Positions 25,126-33,136 of a stretch of DNA of 64,000 nucleotides are shown piece by piece. The notes under the pieces were generated by a model. The model made no database searches and had not been told where the DNA came from. It saw only the letters and a list, made by a program, of their open reading frames with translations. The stretch is from Brevibacterium sp. CCUG 69071. GTDB lineage: Bacteria > Actinomycetota > Actinomycetes > Actinomycetales > Brevibacteriaceae. The translations under genes and the position numbers were made by a program. The stretch spans positions 248,001-312,000 of the forward strand of contig NZ_PGFV01000004.1 of assembly GCF_021023135.1 (NCBI RefSeq), in the 5' to 3' direction. The first letter of the stretch is position 1. Each line of letters starts with the position of its first letter.

Positions 25126-25504
25126 CTGCTGCCTCCTTCGGCGCCGTCGTCGACCGACCTGTGAAATGTCGGATCGTGCTCTCCGGCCAGACTATACGGT
25201 CACTCGAGTCGGATTCTCACGGGATCGGTGGGTCGCCCGGTGCGGGTACCGGCGAATCCTGCCGTCCGCCTCTCGCCCTCATGTCGTCCGGCTCTCGCCC
25301 TCCAGAACCGCGCGGTCGCCTGCGAAATCCGTCGTCCCGCGCGGCACTGTGCTGGTTAGACTCGGAGGACAAACACCGTTCGAGGCCCGAGCGCAGCGAA
25401 CCCGAACCGGAACGGTCGTGCCTGCCGATACCGGATGCGCCTCGGCGGGTGGGATTCGAACCCCGCCCGGGCCGAGCACCGACGACACACGAGAAGGAAG
25501 AACG
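25126..25504. other. Intergenic region between CoA-transferase and agmatine deiminase genes
   Basis: A 379-base divergent spacer. It must hold promoters for both genes. A TTAGACT -10-like element lies at about 25355, and CTCTCGCCCTC is repeated at 25270 and 25292. The agmatine deiminase frame stays open back to 25166, but the family start and the ribosome site both favour 25505. A T-arm-like segment near 25450 does not extend to a tRNA. No other gene is seen. Confidence 0.45.
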
Positions 25505-26539
25505 ATGACGTTTCACATGCCTGCGGAGACAGCCGCTCAGGATCGGATCTGGATGGCGTTCCCGTCTTCGGGCTATGCGCTCGGCGATACCGAAGCCGAC
25601 GCCGAGGCAGCCCGCGCCACCTGGGCGGCTGTGGCCCGTGCCACCAGCGAGTTCACCCCGGTGACCGTCGTCGTCGCAAGCGAGCAGACCGAGCACGCCC
25701 GGCGCCACCTCGGCGCGGGGATCACGCACCCGATCACGATCGTCAACGCCGAACTCGATGATGCGTGGATGCGCGATATCGGGCCGAGCTTCGTTTTCGA
25801 CGATGCCGGTCAGCTGCGGGCGGTGGACTGGGTGTTCAACGGCTGGGGCGCACAGGAGTGGGCGAAATGGGACCACGATGAGCACATCGGCCGTTTCGTC
25901 GCCGAACTCGCCGAGGTGCCCGTCATCGACTCCTCACTGCGCAACGAAGGCGGCGGCTTCCACGTCGACGGCCGCGGAACGGTGCTCGCGACCCGCAGCG
26001 TGCAGCTCGACCAGGGTCGGAATCCGGGACTGACCGAGGCGGACGTCGAGGCTGAATTCGCGCGCACGCTCGGTGCTCGGAAGGTCATCTGGCTCGACCG
26101 GGGTCTGCACCGGGACAACCAGACCTTCGGCACCCGCGGGCACGTCGACATCGTCGCCGCCATGCCGAGCCCCGGTGTCGTGCTCGTCCACGATCAGCGC
26201 AATCCCGAACACCCCGACTTCGAATTCAGCCGTGCGGTCAAGGACCAGTTCGCCCGCGAGACCACGGCCGATGGGCAGCCTTTCGAGGTCGTGCCGATTC
26301 CCGCCCCCGAGGCGCTCACCGACGAGGAGGGGTGGGTCGACTACTCCTACGTCAATCACCTGGTCACCAACGACGGGGTCATCGCCTGCACCTTCGACGA
26401 TCCGGCCGACGCCGAGGCGATCGCGGTGCTCGAGAGCGTCTACCCGGGGCGGAAGGTCGTCGGGGTCGACGCGCGTGAGCTCTTCGCCCGCGGCGGAGGC
26501 ATCCACTGCATCACTCAGCAGCAGCCGAGCCTCGAATGA
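25505..26539 (+). CDS. aguA: Agmatine deiminase
   Basis: A 344-residue guanidino-modifying enzyme that converts agmatine to N-carbamoylputrescine and ammonia. It has MPAETAAQDRIWMAFPSSGY, the substrate-binding AWMRDIGPSFV, NEGGGFHVDGRG, the catalytic His in GTRGHVDIVA, and the nucleophilic Cys335 in GGGIHCITQQQP. The length is typical (340-370). GAAGGAAGA precedes ATG 25505. No carbamoylputrescine amidase (aguB) is adjacent, so the rest of the putrescine route must lie elsewhere. Confidence 0.95.
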   Translation: MTFHMPAETAAQDRIWMAFPSSGYALGDTEADAEAARATWAAVARATSEFTPVTVVVASEQTEHARRHLGAGITHPITIVNAELDDAWMRDIGPSFVFDDAGQLRAVDWVFNGWGAQEWAKWDHDEHIGRFVAELAEVPVIDSSLRNEGGGFHVDGRGTVLATRSVQLDQGRNPGLTEADVEAEFARTLGARKVIWLDRGLHRDNQTFGTRGHVDIVAAMPSPGVVLVHDQRNPEHPDFEFSRAVKDQFARETTADGQPFEVVPIPAPEALTDEEGWVDYSYVNHLVTNDGVIACTFDDPADAEAIAVLESVYPGRKVVGVDARELFARGGGIHCITQQQPSLE

Positions 26540-26698
26540 CCGCCATGCTCTGTGAAGTTTTCTTTCACCGACACGGGATGCGCAGTATAAGCTGGTGAAT
26601 CAGGACACTGTGCCGATGCGCTGATCAACTCGGTCACCGGATCGTGGCACGCATCCTTTTGGAAGCAGTCACGGCAAGCTGAGAAGGAGAGCAGAAAG

Positions 26699-27316
26699 AT
26701 GAAGAAGAGATTGATTCTCCTGGCTGGTCTGGGAGTCGGATTCATCCTCGGATCACGCACAGGGCGCCAGAGCTACGAACGACTCAAGGCCCAGGCTCAG
26801 GATCTCTGGACCGACCCGCGCGTGCAGGACACGGTCGAGAAGGCCAACCAGTCGATCCGCGAGAAGTCCCCGGCCGTCGCCGATGCTGTCCAGGACACCG
26901 TTGAGAAGGTCAATGCCGCTGCCACCGGCGTCGATTCCTCGGTCTCGGAGTTTGACGGCGATGAGGACGGCTCCGCAAGCACCTCCGGCGGTCCCGGCTC
27001 CGCATCGACGTCATCCTCGAACGCGCCGTCCACGGGCGCGGCATCGCCTGGCGCGAATGCCGCCTCGACCGGGGCAGGCGCGTCCGCGTCGAGCACCGGT
27101 TCGGCGAAGTCGGGCTCAGGCTCGGCGAAGTCGGCCTCGTCCTCGACCGGCTCGAACGCTGCGAAGTCGAGCTCGAGCAAGTCCTCGGTACCCAAACCCA
27201 GCGAGGTCAAGCACGACCCGCACGCGGCCGGGGCGGCCAAGTCTCAGGACACCCTCGCCGATCCCGAGCGCAGTCTCGACGATGAGGGACCCGCAGGAGT
27301 CTCCAGCGAAGACTGA
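26699..27316 (+). CDS. YtxH-like single-pass protein with long disordered tail
   Basis: A 205-residue protein. Residues 1-30 form a membrane helix with the YtxH-type start (KKRLILLAGLGVGFILGSRT), followed by GRQSYERLKAQAQDLWTDPR and a coiled helix to about 75. The rest (80-205) is Ser/Ala/Gly/Thr-rich low-complexity sequence with SGSAKSASSS-type repeats and an acidic end. GAAGGAGAG supports ATG 26699. Proteins of this type sit at the membrane; some are general-stress genes. It is a single gene with a strong terminator downstream. Confidence 0.72.
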   Translation: MKKRLILLAGLGVGFILGSRTGRQSYERLKAQAQDLWTDPRVQDTVEKANQSIREKSPAVADAVQDTVEKVNAAATGVDSSVSEFDGDEDGSASTSGGPGSASTSSSNAPSTGAASPGANAASTGAGASASSTGSAKSGSGSAKSASSSTGSNAAKSSSSKSSVPKPSEVKHDPHAAGAAKSQDTLADPERSLDDEGPAGVSSED

Positions 27317-27358
27317 ACCCTCCAACGAGAGCTGAACCCTCAGCGAGAGCTGAACCCT
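27313..27358 (+). repeat. Three-copy tandem repeat after the YtxH-like gene
   Basis: CTGAACCCT recurs at 27313, 27332 and 27350 within 18-19 base units that also share CGAGAG; a weaker fourth unit follows near 27370. The first unit includes the stop codon of the upstream gene. Confidence 0.6.
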
Positions 27359-27417
27359 CCACAGTGGGCTGAGCACCACTCGCGAGACTGAACACTCACG
27401 CCCACCAGCGTGATGAC

Positions 27418-27450
27418 GAGCGGCGGAACCGACTTTCGGTTCCGCCGCTC
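27418..27450. terminator. Strong hairpin terminator
   Basis: A perfect 15-base stem, GAGCGGCGGAACCGA with TCGGTTCCGCCGCTC, and a three-base loop, downstream of the YtxH-like gene. Confidence 0.8.
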
Positions 27451-27520
27451 GCCTGTCTCCGCCTGCCGCAGGGACATAAACACACAAGAGTGACACAACG
27501 CACCGGAGGAACGCTCTGAT

Positions 27521-27610
27521 ATGTCACTCTCGGTGAAGGATGCGCCGACCGCGCAAGCCGAGTCGACCGCGCAAGCCGAACCGACCCCGCCGATCCCGCC
27601 ACCTGACTAG
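27521..27610 (+). CDS. Possible 29-residue peptide
   Basis: ATG 27521, preceded by GGAGGA (27505-27510), opens 29 codons ending at TAG 27608. The peptide is Ala/Thr/Pro-rich with two TAQAE repeats and ends PPIPPPD. The stop overlaps the last codons of the convergent cardiolipin synthase gene. It may be an actinobacterial small protein or chance; no homology is recognised. Confidence 0.2.
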   Translation: MSLSVKDAPTAQAESTAQAEPTPPIPPPD

Positions 27611-29103
27611 AGCAGTGAGCTCGTCAGGCGGGCCACGTTCTCCACGTATTTGTGCAGCAGCGGCCTCTCGGCCCAGCGCTCACCGTCGAGTTCGACGGAA
27701 TTCGGCGCATAGCGACGGGCCTCGAGGTCGTACATGCGCTGGGTGAACTCCTTGTCGACGATGAACATCGTGACCTCCATGTTCATCGCGAACGACCGTT
27801 CGTCCATGTTCGAAGAGCCGATGATCGAGACCTCGTCGTCGATCATGAGGAACTTCGAGTGCAACACCGTCGGCGCGTGGTACAGGAAGATCCGCACACC
27901 GGCCCGGACCAGTTCGTTGTAGTAGGACTGCTGTGCCCGCTGCGTCAGCCAGTGGTCGCTCGTCTCTCCGACGTAGAGGCGGACGTCCACGCCGGACCGG
28001 GCCTCCGTGGTCAGCGCGTGCAGCAGCGACTCATCGGGCACGAAGTACGGTGAGCACACGACCACGGTCCGGTTCGCGTTGTAGATCAGGTGATTGAACA
28101 GGCGCAGATTGTTCTCATCCTCGAAGCCCGGCCCCGAGGGCACCACCTGCGCCTGGATGCCGCCCGATGAGGGAGCCTTGAGAGCGAGCTCGGAGGACTC
28201 ATCGAGGAACTCATTCGTCTCCGAGTACCAGTCGGTGACGAACACGGCATCGAGCTCCTCAACCACAGGTCCCGTGCACTCGAGGGAGAGATCCATCCAT
28301 TGGAAGCCCTTCCGCAGGTTGCGGCGCTTGTTGTAGGAGCGGTCGATGATGTTCTGCGACCCGGTGAAGGCGACCGTGCCGTCGACGACGAGGATCTTGC
28401 GATGGTTGCGCAGATCGGGACGCTGGTACTCGCCCCGCCACGGTCGGATCGGCAGGGCCCGGCGCCAGGGCACACCGGAGGAGTCGAGCCGTTTGATCAG
28501 CTCGGAATATCCCGGATAGCCCAGTGATCCGACATGGTCGATGAGGATCCGCACACTGACGCCGCGCGCGTGGGCGGCCAGCAGCGATTCGAGCAGCCGC
28601 CTCGTCGTGTCATCGATGGCGACGATGTAGAACTCGAAGTGCACGTACTTCTCGGCCCGATCGACGGCATCGGCCATCGCCTCCATGCACTCGTGGTTGT
28701 CCACATGCAGGTGGAGGTCATTGCCGTGCGTCATCGGCAGCGCACCGAGGTCGAAGTTGAGCTGGGCCGCCGTGCTCAGCGGCTCGGGCATATGGTCCGA
28801 GTCGCCGATGATCGCCTGATCGTGGATCTGATCGCGGATGATGTCGTTGATCAGCGTCTGCTTCTCCCGCCGCCGCTTCGGCAGCTTCGACGAACCGAGC
28901 AGGATGAATGCGGCGACCCCGACATAGGGGATGAGGAAGATCGCGAGCAGCCAGCCGAGGGCGACCGAAGGCCTGCGGTTGTGGGGGATCCAGCCGAGCG
29001 CGACGATGCGGATGATCAGATCGAGACCCACCAGTGTGACGATCAACCAGCTCGGCCACGCCTGATCGATCGTGAGGAAGGGATAGATCTCCACGCCGCT
29101 CAC
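27607..29103 (-). CDS. cls: Cardiolipin synthase (phospholipase D family)
   Basis: A 498-residue protein. Two N-terminal membrane helices (WLIVTLVGLDLIIRIVALGW and ALGWLLAIFLIPYVGVAAFI) precede two PLD catalytic domains with HKD motifs RNHRKILVVDG and VLHSKFLMIDDE. The order and length match bacterial Cls, which joins two phosphatidylglycerols into cardiolipin and glycerol. It acts at the inner membrane. It is a single leftward gene. The 286 bases upstream, shared with the divergent Nudix gene, show nothing more than promoter space. Confidence 0.93.
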   Translation of the reverse strand: MSGVEIYPFLTIDQAWPSWLIVTLVGLDLIIRIVALGWIPHNRRPSVALGWLLAIFLIPYVGVAAFILLGSSKLPKRRREKQTLINDIIRDQIHDQAIIGDSDHMPEPLSTAAQLNFDLGALPMTHGNDLHLHVDNHECMEAMADAVDRAEKYVHFEFYIVAIDDTTRRLLESLLAAHARGVSVRILIDHVGSLGYPGYSELIKRLDSSGVPWRRALPIRPWRGEYQRPDLRNHRKILVVDGTVAFTGSQNIIDRSYNKRRNLRKGFQWMDLSLECTGPVVEELDAVFVTDWYSETNEFLDESSELALKAPSSGGIQAQVVPSGPGFEDENNLRLFNHLIYNANRTVVVCSPYFVPDESLLHALTTEARSGVDVRLYVGETSDHWLTQRAQQSYYNELVRAGVRIFLYHAPTVLHSKFLMIDDEVSIIGSSNMDERSFAMNMEVTMFIVDKEFTQRMYDLEARRYAPNSVELDGERWAERPLLHKYVENVARLTSSLL

Positions 29104-29389
29104 TCTCGTCCGCTCTGTCTATGTCGCATCTGTCTCGGGCCGGCTCCGACCACTCCGGCCCGATCCCCTCGGAACCTGGGACCGGGGCCGGTCGCTCCGG
29201 GCTCGATCCCGGTGGCTCGACCACCTCGGCGAGAGCTTGCTCCCCTGAAATGATGGGTCAGAATTTCACCTGCCCACCATCGTATCCTGCCCGTTCAGCC
29301 CGGGTGACGGCTCACCCCGGATCCCCAACTCACCACGTAGGGCAGGCATACTGGAGGGTGACCTCAAGACGCAAGCGAAGGTGCTGATC

Positions 29390-30088
29390 GTGATTCGAGA
29401 CATCTCCCCCGAGGGCTCCGACCCGAGCGACCGCGCGGATGCCGCGGATCGCACGCAGGTGGCCGATCCGGCGGCCGTGCCGGTCCGCCCCGCCGTCAGC
29501 GTGCTCATGCTCCGCGACTCGACCGCCGGGATCGAGGTCTTCGTCCAGCACCGGGTGTCGACGATGGACTTCGCCGCCGGCGTCGTCGTCTTCCCCGGCG
29601 GCCGCGTCGATCCGATCGATGAGCGCACGGCGCCGGGGATCGAGGTCCCCGATCCTGCGGTGCACCGCGATGCGTGGGCGAAGTCGACCATCGCCGAGGT
29701 GGCCGAGGGGTGGCGGATCCTGCTGGCGACCGCGGTGCGCGAGGTCGAGGAGGAGACGGGTGCTGTCCTCGATCCGGCGGGGCTGAAGCCCTGGGCCAAT
29801 TGGGTGACCCCGGTGGGCCGGCCGAAGCGCTTCGACACCTACTTCTACACGGTCTCGGCCGAGGCGGTGGAGTCTGCCCACCACCAGACGACCGAGGCGC
29901 ACACGAGCGAATGGCGCTCGGTCCACGACATCCTCGCCGCCGAGGACGCCGGCGAACTCAAGCTGATGCGCCCGACCTTCGTGCTGCTTCGCGAACTCGC
30001 CGGATTCGCCTCTGTCGCCGAGGTCATCCGGGGCGGTCGCGCGATCGATCCGACCCGGCCGGAATTCCCCTCGAACCGCGGGGCCTGA
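29390..30088 (+). CDS. Nudix hydrolase with an interrupted Nudix box (NUDT19-like)
   Basis: About 232 residues. The Nudix box is split: VVFPGGRVDPIDE gives the Gly start, then some 35 residues intervene before AVREVEEETGAVLD supplies REVEEET. A comparable insertion occurs in the CoA-hydrolysing NUDT19 proteins. FDTYFYTVSAE and HTSEWRSVHDILAAE complete the domain. I prefer GTG 29390, eight bases after GAAGG; GTG 29381 is the alternative. CoA or acyl-CoA pyrophosphohydrolysis is plausible, and a crotonase gene lies convergent. Confidence 0.83.
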   Translation: MIRDISPEGSDPSDRADAADRTQVADPAAVPVRPAVSVLMLRDSTAGIEVFVQHRVSTMDFAAGVVVFPGGRVDPIDERTAPGIEVPDPAVHRDAWAKSTIAEVAEGWRILLATAVREVEEETGAVLDPAGLKPWANWVTPVGRPKRFDTYFYTVSAEAVESAHHQTTEAHTSEWRSVHDILAAEDAGELKLMRPTFVLLRELAGFASVAEVIRGGRAIDPTRPEFPSNRGA

Positions 30089-30166
30089 CCGGGTCGCGGG
30101 GCCCGATTCCTCCGGAGTTCCGGAGATCTCCACCCGAACGCGTTGTTCAGCCCCGCGGCTTCGAGC

Positions 30167-30991
30167 TCAGCCCTTCGAGCGGTCGCGCATGGCCGCCAGG
30201 CGCTCGGCGACCACGGCCTTCTGCTCTGCGGTGCCGAGCAGTGAGGCGAGCGCCTCCTGTTCGGCGTCGAGGCCGACGCTGAACTCGGCGTCATAGGACA
30301 GGTCGACGAGCCGCTTGGACCAGACGAGAGCTGAGCGCGAACGCCCGGCGATCTGCGCGGCGAGCTCAAGGGCGCGTGCCACCGGATCCTCGGCAAGCTC
30401 TTCCACGAGGCCGATCCGCTCGGCGGTCGCGGCATCGACGGCATCGCCGGTGACGATGAGCTTCTTCGCCATCGCCGGGCCGACGAGCCGCGGCAGCAGC
30501 TGGGTGCCGCACATATCGGGGATGATGCCCCATTTGATCTCCATCAGCGACAGCTGGGCGTCATGGCCGGCGATGCGCATATCGGCACCGAGCGCGATCT
30601 GCATTCCCCCGCCCAGCGCGGCCCCGCGGATCGCAGCGATGACGGGCACCTCGACCAGCGACCAGACGTGCACGGCTTTCTGCGCAAGGGCGCGGGCCGA
30701 CCCGAGCCGGGACCCGACATCGACGGCAGTCTCCGAGGAACCGGTCGCGGCCCCCGCCTCGGCGATCCTTGCCATCTCCGTGAAGTCGAGGCCTGCGCTG
30801 AACGCCCGTCCGCGCCCGGACAGAACCACGGCCCTGACCTCAGACGCGTCCTTCACCGCCAGCCCCACCTCGACGAGGTCTTCGAAGACCTCCCCGGTCA
30901 GCGAATTGAGCTTCTCCGCTCGGTCGATCTCGACGTGGGCGACGCCCGAGTCGATGGAGTAGACGACGGTCGAATGCGCGGCAGTGGGCAT
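30167..30991 (-). CDS. Crotonase, dienoyl-CoA isomerase-like
   Basis: A 274-residue enoyl-CoA hydratase/isomerase with FSAGLDFTEM and the oxyanion loop AAIRGAALGGGMQIALGADM. The active-site segment LMEIKWGIIPDMCGTQLLPR has Glu and Asp eight residues apart, as do the two catalytic acids of delta3,5-delta2,4-dienoyl-CoA isomerase; the third acid position is Gln (GGMQI). So an isomerase of unsaturated acyl-CoAs is more likely than a hydratase. GAAGGAG precedes ATG 30991. Leftward and alone. Confidence 0.87.
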   Translation of the reverse strand: MPTAAHSTVVYSIDSGVAHVEIDRAEKLNSLTGEVFEDLVEVGLAVKDASEVRAVVLSGRGRAFSAGLDFTEMARIAEAGAATGSSETAVDVGSRLGSARALAQKAVHVWSLVEVPVIAAIRGAALGGGMQIALGADMRIAGHDAQLSLMEIKWGIIPDMCGTQLLPRLVGPAMAKKLIVTGDAVDAATAERIGLVEELAEDPVARALELAAQIAGRSRSALVWSKRLVDLSYDAEFSVGLDAEQEALASLLGTAEQKAVVAERLAAMRDRSKG

Positions 30992-31060
30992 GAAGCTCCT
31001 TCGTGGTCTGGATGCAGCCGCCGACAGCGACCGGATCACCCTCGGCGACTGAACGACTGA

Positions 31061-32356
31061 TCAGTTGCGTTTTCTGAAGCCTAGCCGAGCACCGCTCAGG
31101 GTCAAGACCAGCACCGCGAACAGCGCGGTCGCGCACATGGCGACGACGCCGGGCCACGCGAAGTCGGTGAACAGGACCGCCGAGAGCCAGGCGCCGAGGC
31201 TCGTGCCCAGATAGTAGACGGTGAGGTAGACGGCCGCCGAGCGCGTCGAGTCGACCCCGGGACGGGCGGCACTGGCCGCGGCGGAGGCTCCTGTGTGGCC
31301 GAGGAAGAAGCCGCCGGTCAGCAGCGCCATGCCGAGGATGATCACGACGAGGGAGTCGACGAGCGTCAGCCCGGCCCCGAGCAGCGCCGTGGCCATGCCG
31401 ATCAGCGTCAGACGAGTGCGCGAGAACTTCGTGGCCAACCGCCCGTAATAGGTGGTGACGACGGTGCCGACGAGGTAGATGAGGAAGAACAGCGCGACCG
31501 CGCCCTCGCTCAGTTGCCAGGGTTCGCGCTGCAGGCGGGAGCCGAGCATCGTGAAGGATCCGCCGAAGACGATCATGCACAGGAAGCCGGTGAGGTAGAT
31601 CCGCCACAGTCCCCCGCGCAACGGGAGGATCGCCCGCCGAGGCGGGCCCGCAGCGTCCGCGGGATCCGCAACGTCTCCGGGATTCGCAGCGTCCGCGGGA
31701 TCCGCAGCATGCAGGGCTCCGTCGTCGTTCGCGGTGCCCCGTTCGGTCTCGTGCGCGTCTCTGCTCTTCGCCGTGGCGAAGACATCGTGGCGGAGCAGCC
31801 AGACGACGATGAATCCGAAGAGCAGGGAGACGGCCCCGGTGACGGCGAGCCCGCCGTGCCAGCCGAGCAGCTCGGCGGCCAGCCCGGTGAGCAGTCGCGA
31901 GGCGAGTCCGCCGATGGTGTTTCCGGCGATGTAGACCCCGATCGCGCCGGGCAGCGCGGCCGAAGGCAGACGCAGCGAGAGGTAGGCCATGGCCGTGGCC
32001 GGCACCGAGGCGATGGCCGCGCCCTGGAGGAAGCGGACGGTGATGAGCAGTTCGGGACTCGGCATGAAGGGCAGGATGAGCGCGAGGATCGCGGCGAGGA
32101 TCACTCCTCCGGCGATCTGCCGGGCGTGGCCGATGCGGGAGGCGAGCATCGAGAAGGGGATGAGGAAGACGGCCATGGCCACGTTCGTCGCCGACACCGT
32201 CAGGCTCGCCGTCGGCGCATCGATGCCGTAGGCGTCACGGATGGCCGGCAGGAGCCCCTGCGTCTCGTAGAGGACGAGGAAGACCGCGACTCCGGCGAGG
32301 AAGACTGCAGCGACTGTGCGCCGAGTGCTCGTCGGACTCGGCTCACCTGTGCTCAT
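31061..32356 (-). CDS. MFS transporter (YnfM/arabinose-efflux-like)
   Basis: About 431 residues, twelve membrane helices in two halves. The first half opens with VAAVFLAGVAVFLVLYETQG, the second with IYLTGFLCMIVFGGSFTMLG. The central cytoplasmic loop contains a tandem ADPADAANPGDVADPADAAG stretch encoded by short DNA repeats (about 31640-31705). The layout resembles DHA-type exporters of the YnfM group. The start is uncertain: ATG 32356 gives the usual short N-terminus but has no clear ribosome site. The substrate is unknown; no regulator is adjacent. Confidence 0.87.
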   Translation of the reverse strand: MSTGEPSPTSTRRTVAAVFLAGVAVFLVLYETQGLLPAIRDAYGIDAPTASLTVSATNVAMAVFLIPFSMLASRIGHARQIAGGVILAAILALILPFMPSPELLITVRFLQGAAIASVPATAMAYLSLRLPSAALPGAIGVYIAGNTIGGLASRLLTGLAAELLGWHGGLAVTGAVSLLFGFIVVWLLRHDVFATAKSRDAHETERGTANDDGALHAADPADAANPGDVADPADAAGPPRRAILPLRGGLWRIYLTGFLCMIVFGGSFTMLGSRLQREPWQLSEGAVALFFLIYLVGTVVTTYYGRLATKFSRTRLTLIGMATALLGAGLTLVDSLVVIILGMALLTGGFFLGHTGASAAASAARPGVDSTRSAAVYLTVYYLGTSLGAWLSAVLFTDFAWPGVVAMCATALFAVLVLTLSGARLGFRKRN

Positions 32357-32599
32357 GAAGGCAACGCTATGCCCGCCGAGGTGATCGTCCCAAACCATTC
32401 CGCCCTGCGGATGCTGTGACAGTGCGCACAGCAAGACGAATGATGGGGAAAACCCCAATGCGCACGGCTTCAGCGGCTTCTTAGGCTGGACTCAGGTCCC
32501 CACCAGCCGTCCGTCCCCGGCTCCTCCTGATTCGAGATTCCGACGCACCGCAGGATTCGAATCACGGAGAGCAGCGATGATTGAAAGAGAACCGCCACG

Positions 32600-32977
32600 A
32601 TGTCCGTGATCTCGCCTCCCGAGCTCTCCCCTCCCCCACAGTGCCCGGACCCGGCTGCCGCAACGCCGCGCAACCGCTCCTTCCTCCTCACCTGGATGCT
32701 CTCCCTGCTGGCAGGATTCCTCGGCGCCGACCGCTTCTTCACCGGCCGGTGGGTCACTGGCGTCCTCAAGCTGATCAGCCTCGGCGGGTTCGGGATCTGG
32801 TGGATCGCCGACCTCGTCATCGTCATGGCCGGCGGGCTCCGCGTCGGCCGGGCTCCCCTGCGCGGGTATGACGCGGGCAAGGAGATCGCCTGGATCACGA
32901 CCGGGTTCCTCATCATCATCGGCTACTCCCTGCAGGTCGATGACCGCATCGTCGCCCTGCTCACGCAGCTGTTCTGA
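32600..32977 (+). CDS. TM2 domain-containing membrane protein
   Basis: A 125-residue protein with a Pro-rich N-terminus (1-25), then the TM2 signature: SFLLTWMLSLLAGFLGADRF, followed by FTGRWVTGVLKLISLGGFGI and WWIADLVIVM. A further hydrophobic helix ITTGFLIIIGYSLQV lies at the end. TM2 proteins are two-helix membrane proteins of unsettled role. The gene stands between the MFS exporter (divergent) and the glutamate-synthase-like gene. Confidence 0.88.
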   Translation: MSVISPPELSPPPQCPDPAAATPRNRSFLLTWMLSLLAGFLGADRFFTGRWVTGVLKLISLGGFGIWWIADLVIVMAGGLRVGRAPLRGYDAGKEIAWITTGFLIIIGYSLQVDDRIVALLTQLF

Positions 32978-33136
32978 GTCTCGCTTCTCCTCCTGGCCTC
33001 GACCGCCACCCAGCTCGACCCTCAGCCGAAGCCCCACCTCGGCGGGCCTGCCGTTTGCGGACTATTAGCCCGACCTTTCCTGAAATCCGCCGCGAGCAGG
33101 TCTAGGCTCACGAATAAGACGGTTCAAGGAGGCACG

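Noticed and set aside
25440..25480. T-arm-like GGGATTCGAACCCC suggesting a minus-strand tRNA
   Set aside because: No seven-base acceptor stem, anticodon arm or D-arm can be drawn around it in either direction, and the T stem is imperfect.
25166..25504. An N-terminal extension of agmatine deiminase in the same frame
   Set aside because: The family begins near MPAETAAQD, a GAAGGAAGA site directly precedes ATG 25505, and the extension is Arg/Ser/Pro-rich without motifs.
30110..30125. CTCCGGA-GT-TCCGGAG palindrome as a terminator
   Set aside because: A short stem with a two-base loop that cannot form a stable hairpin as drawn; too weak to list as a feature.
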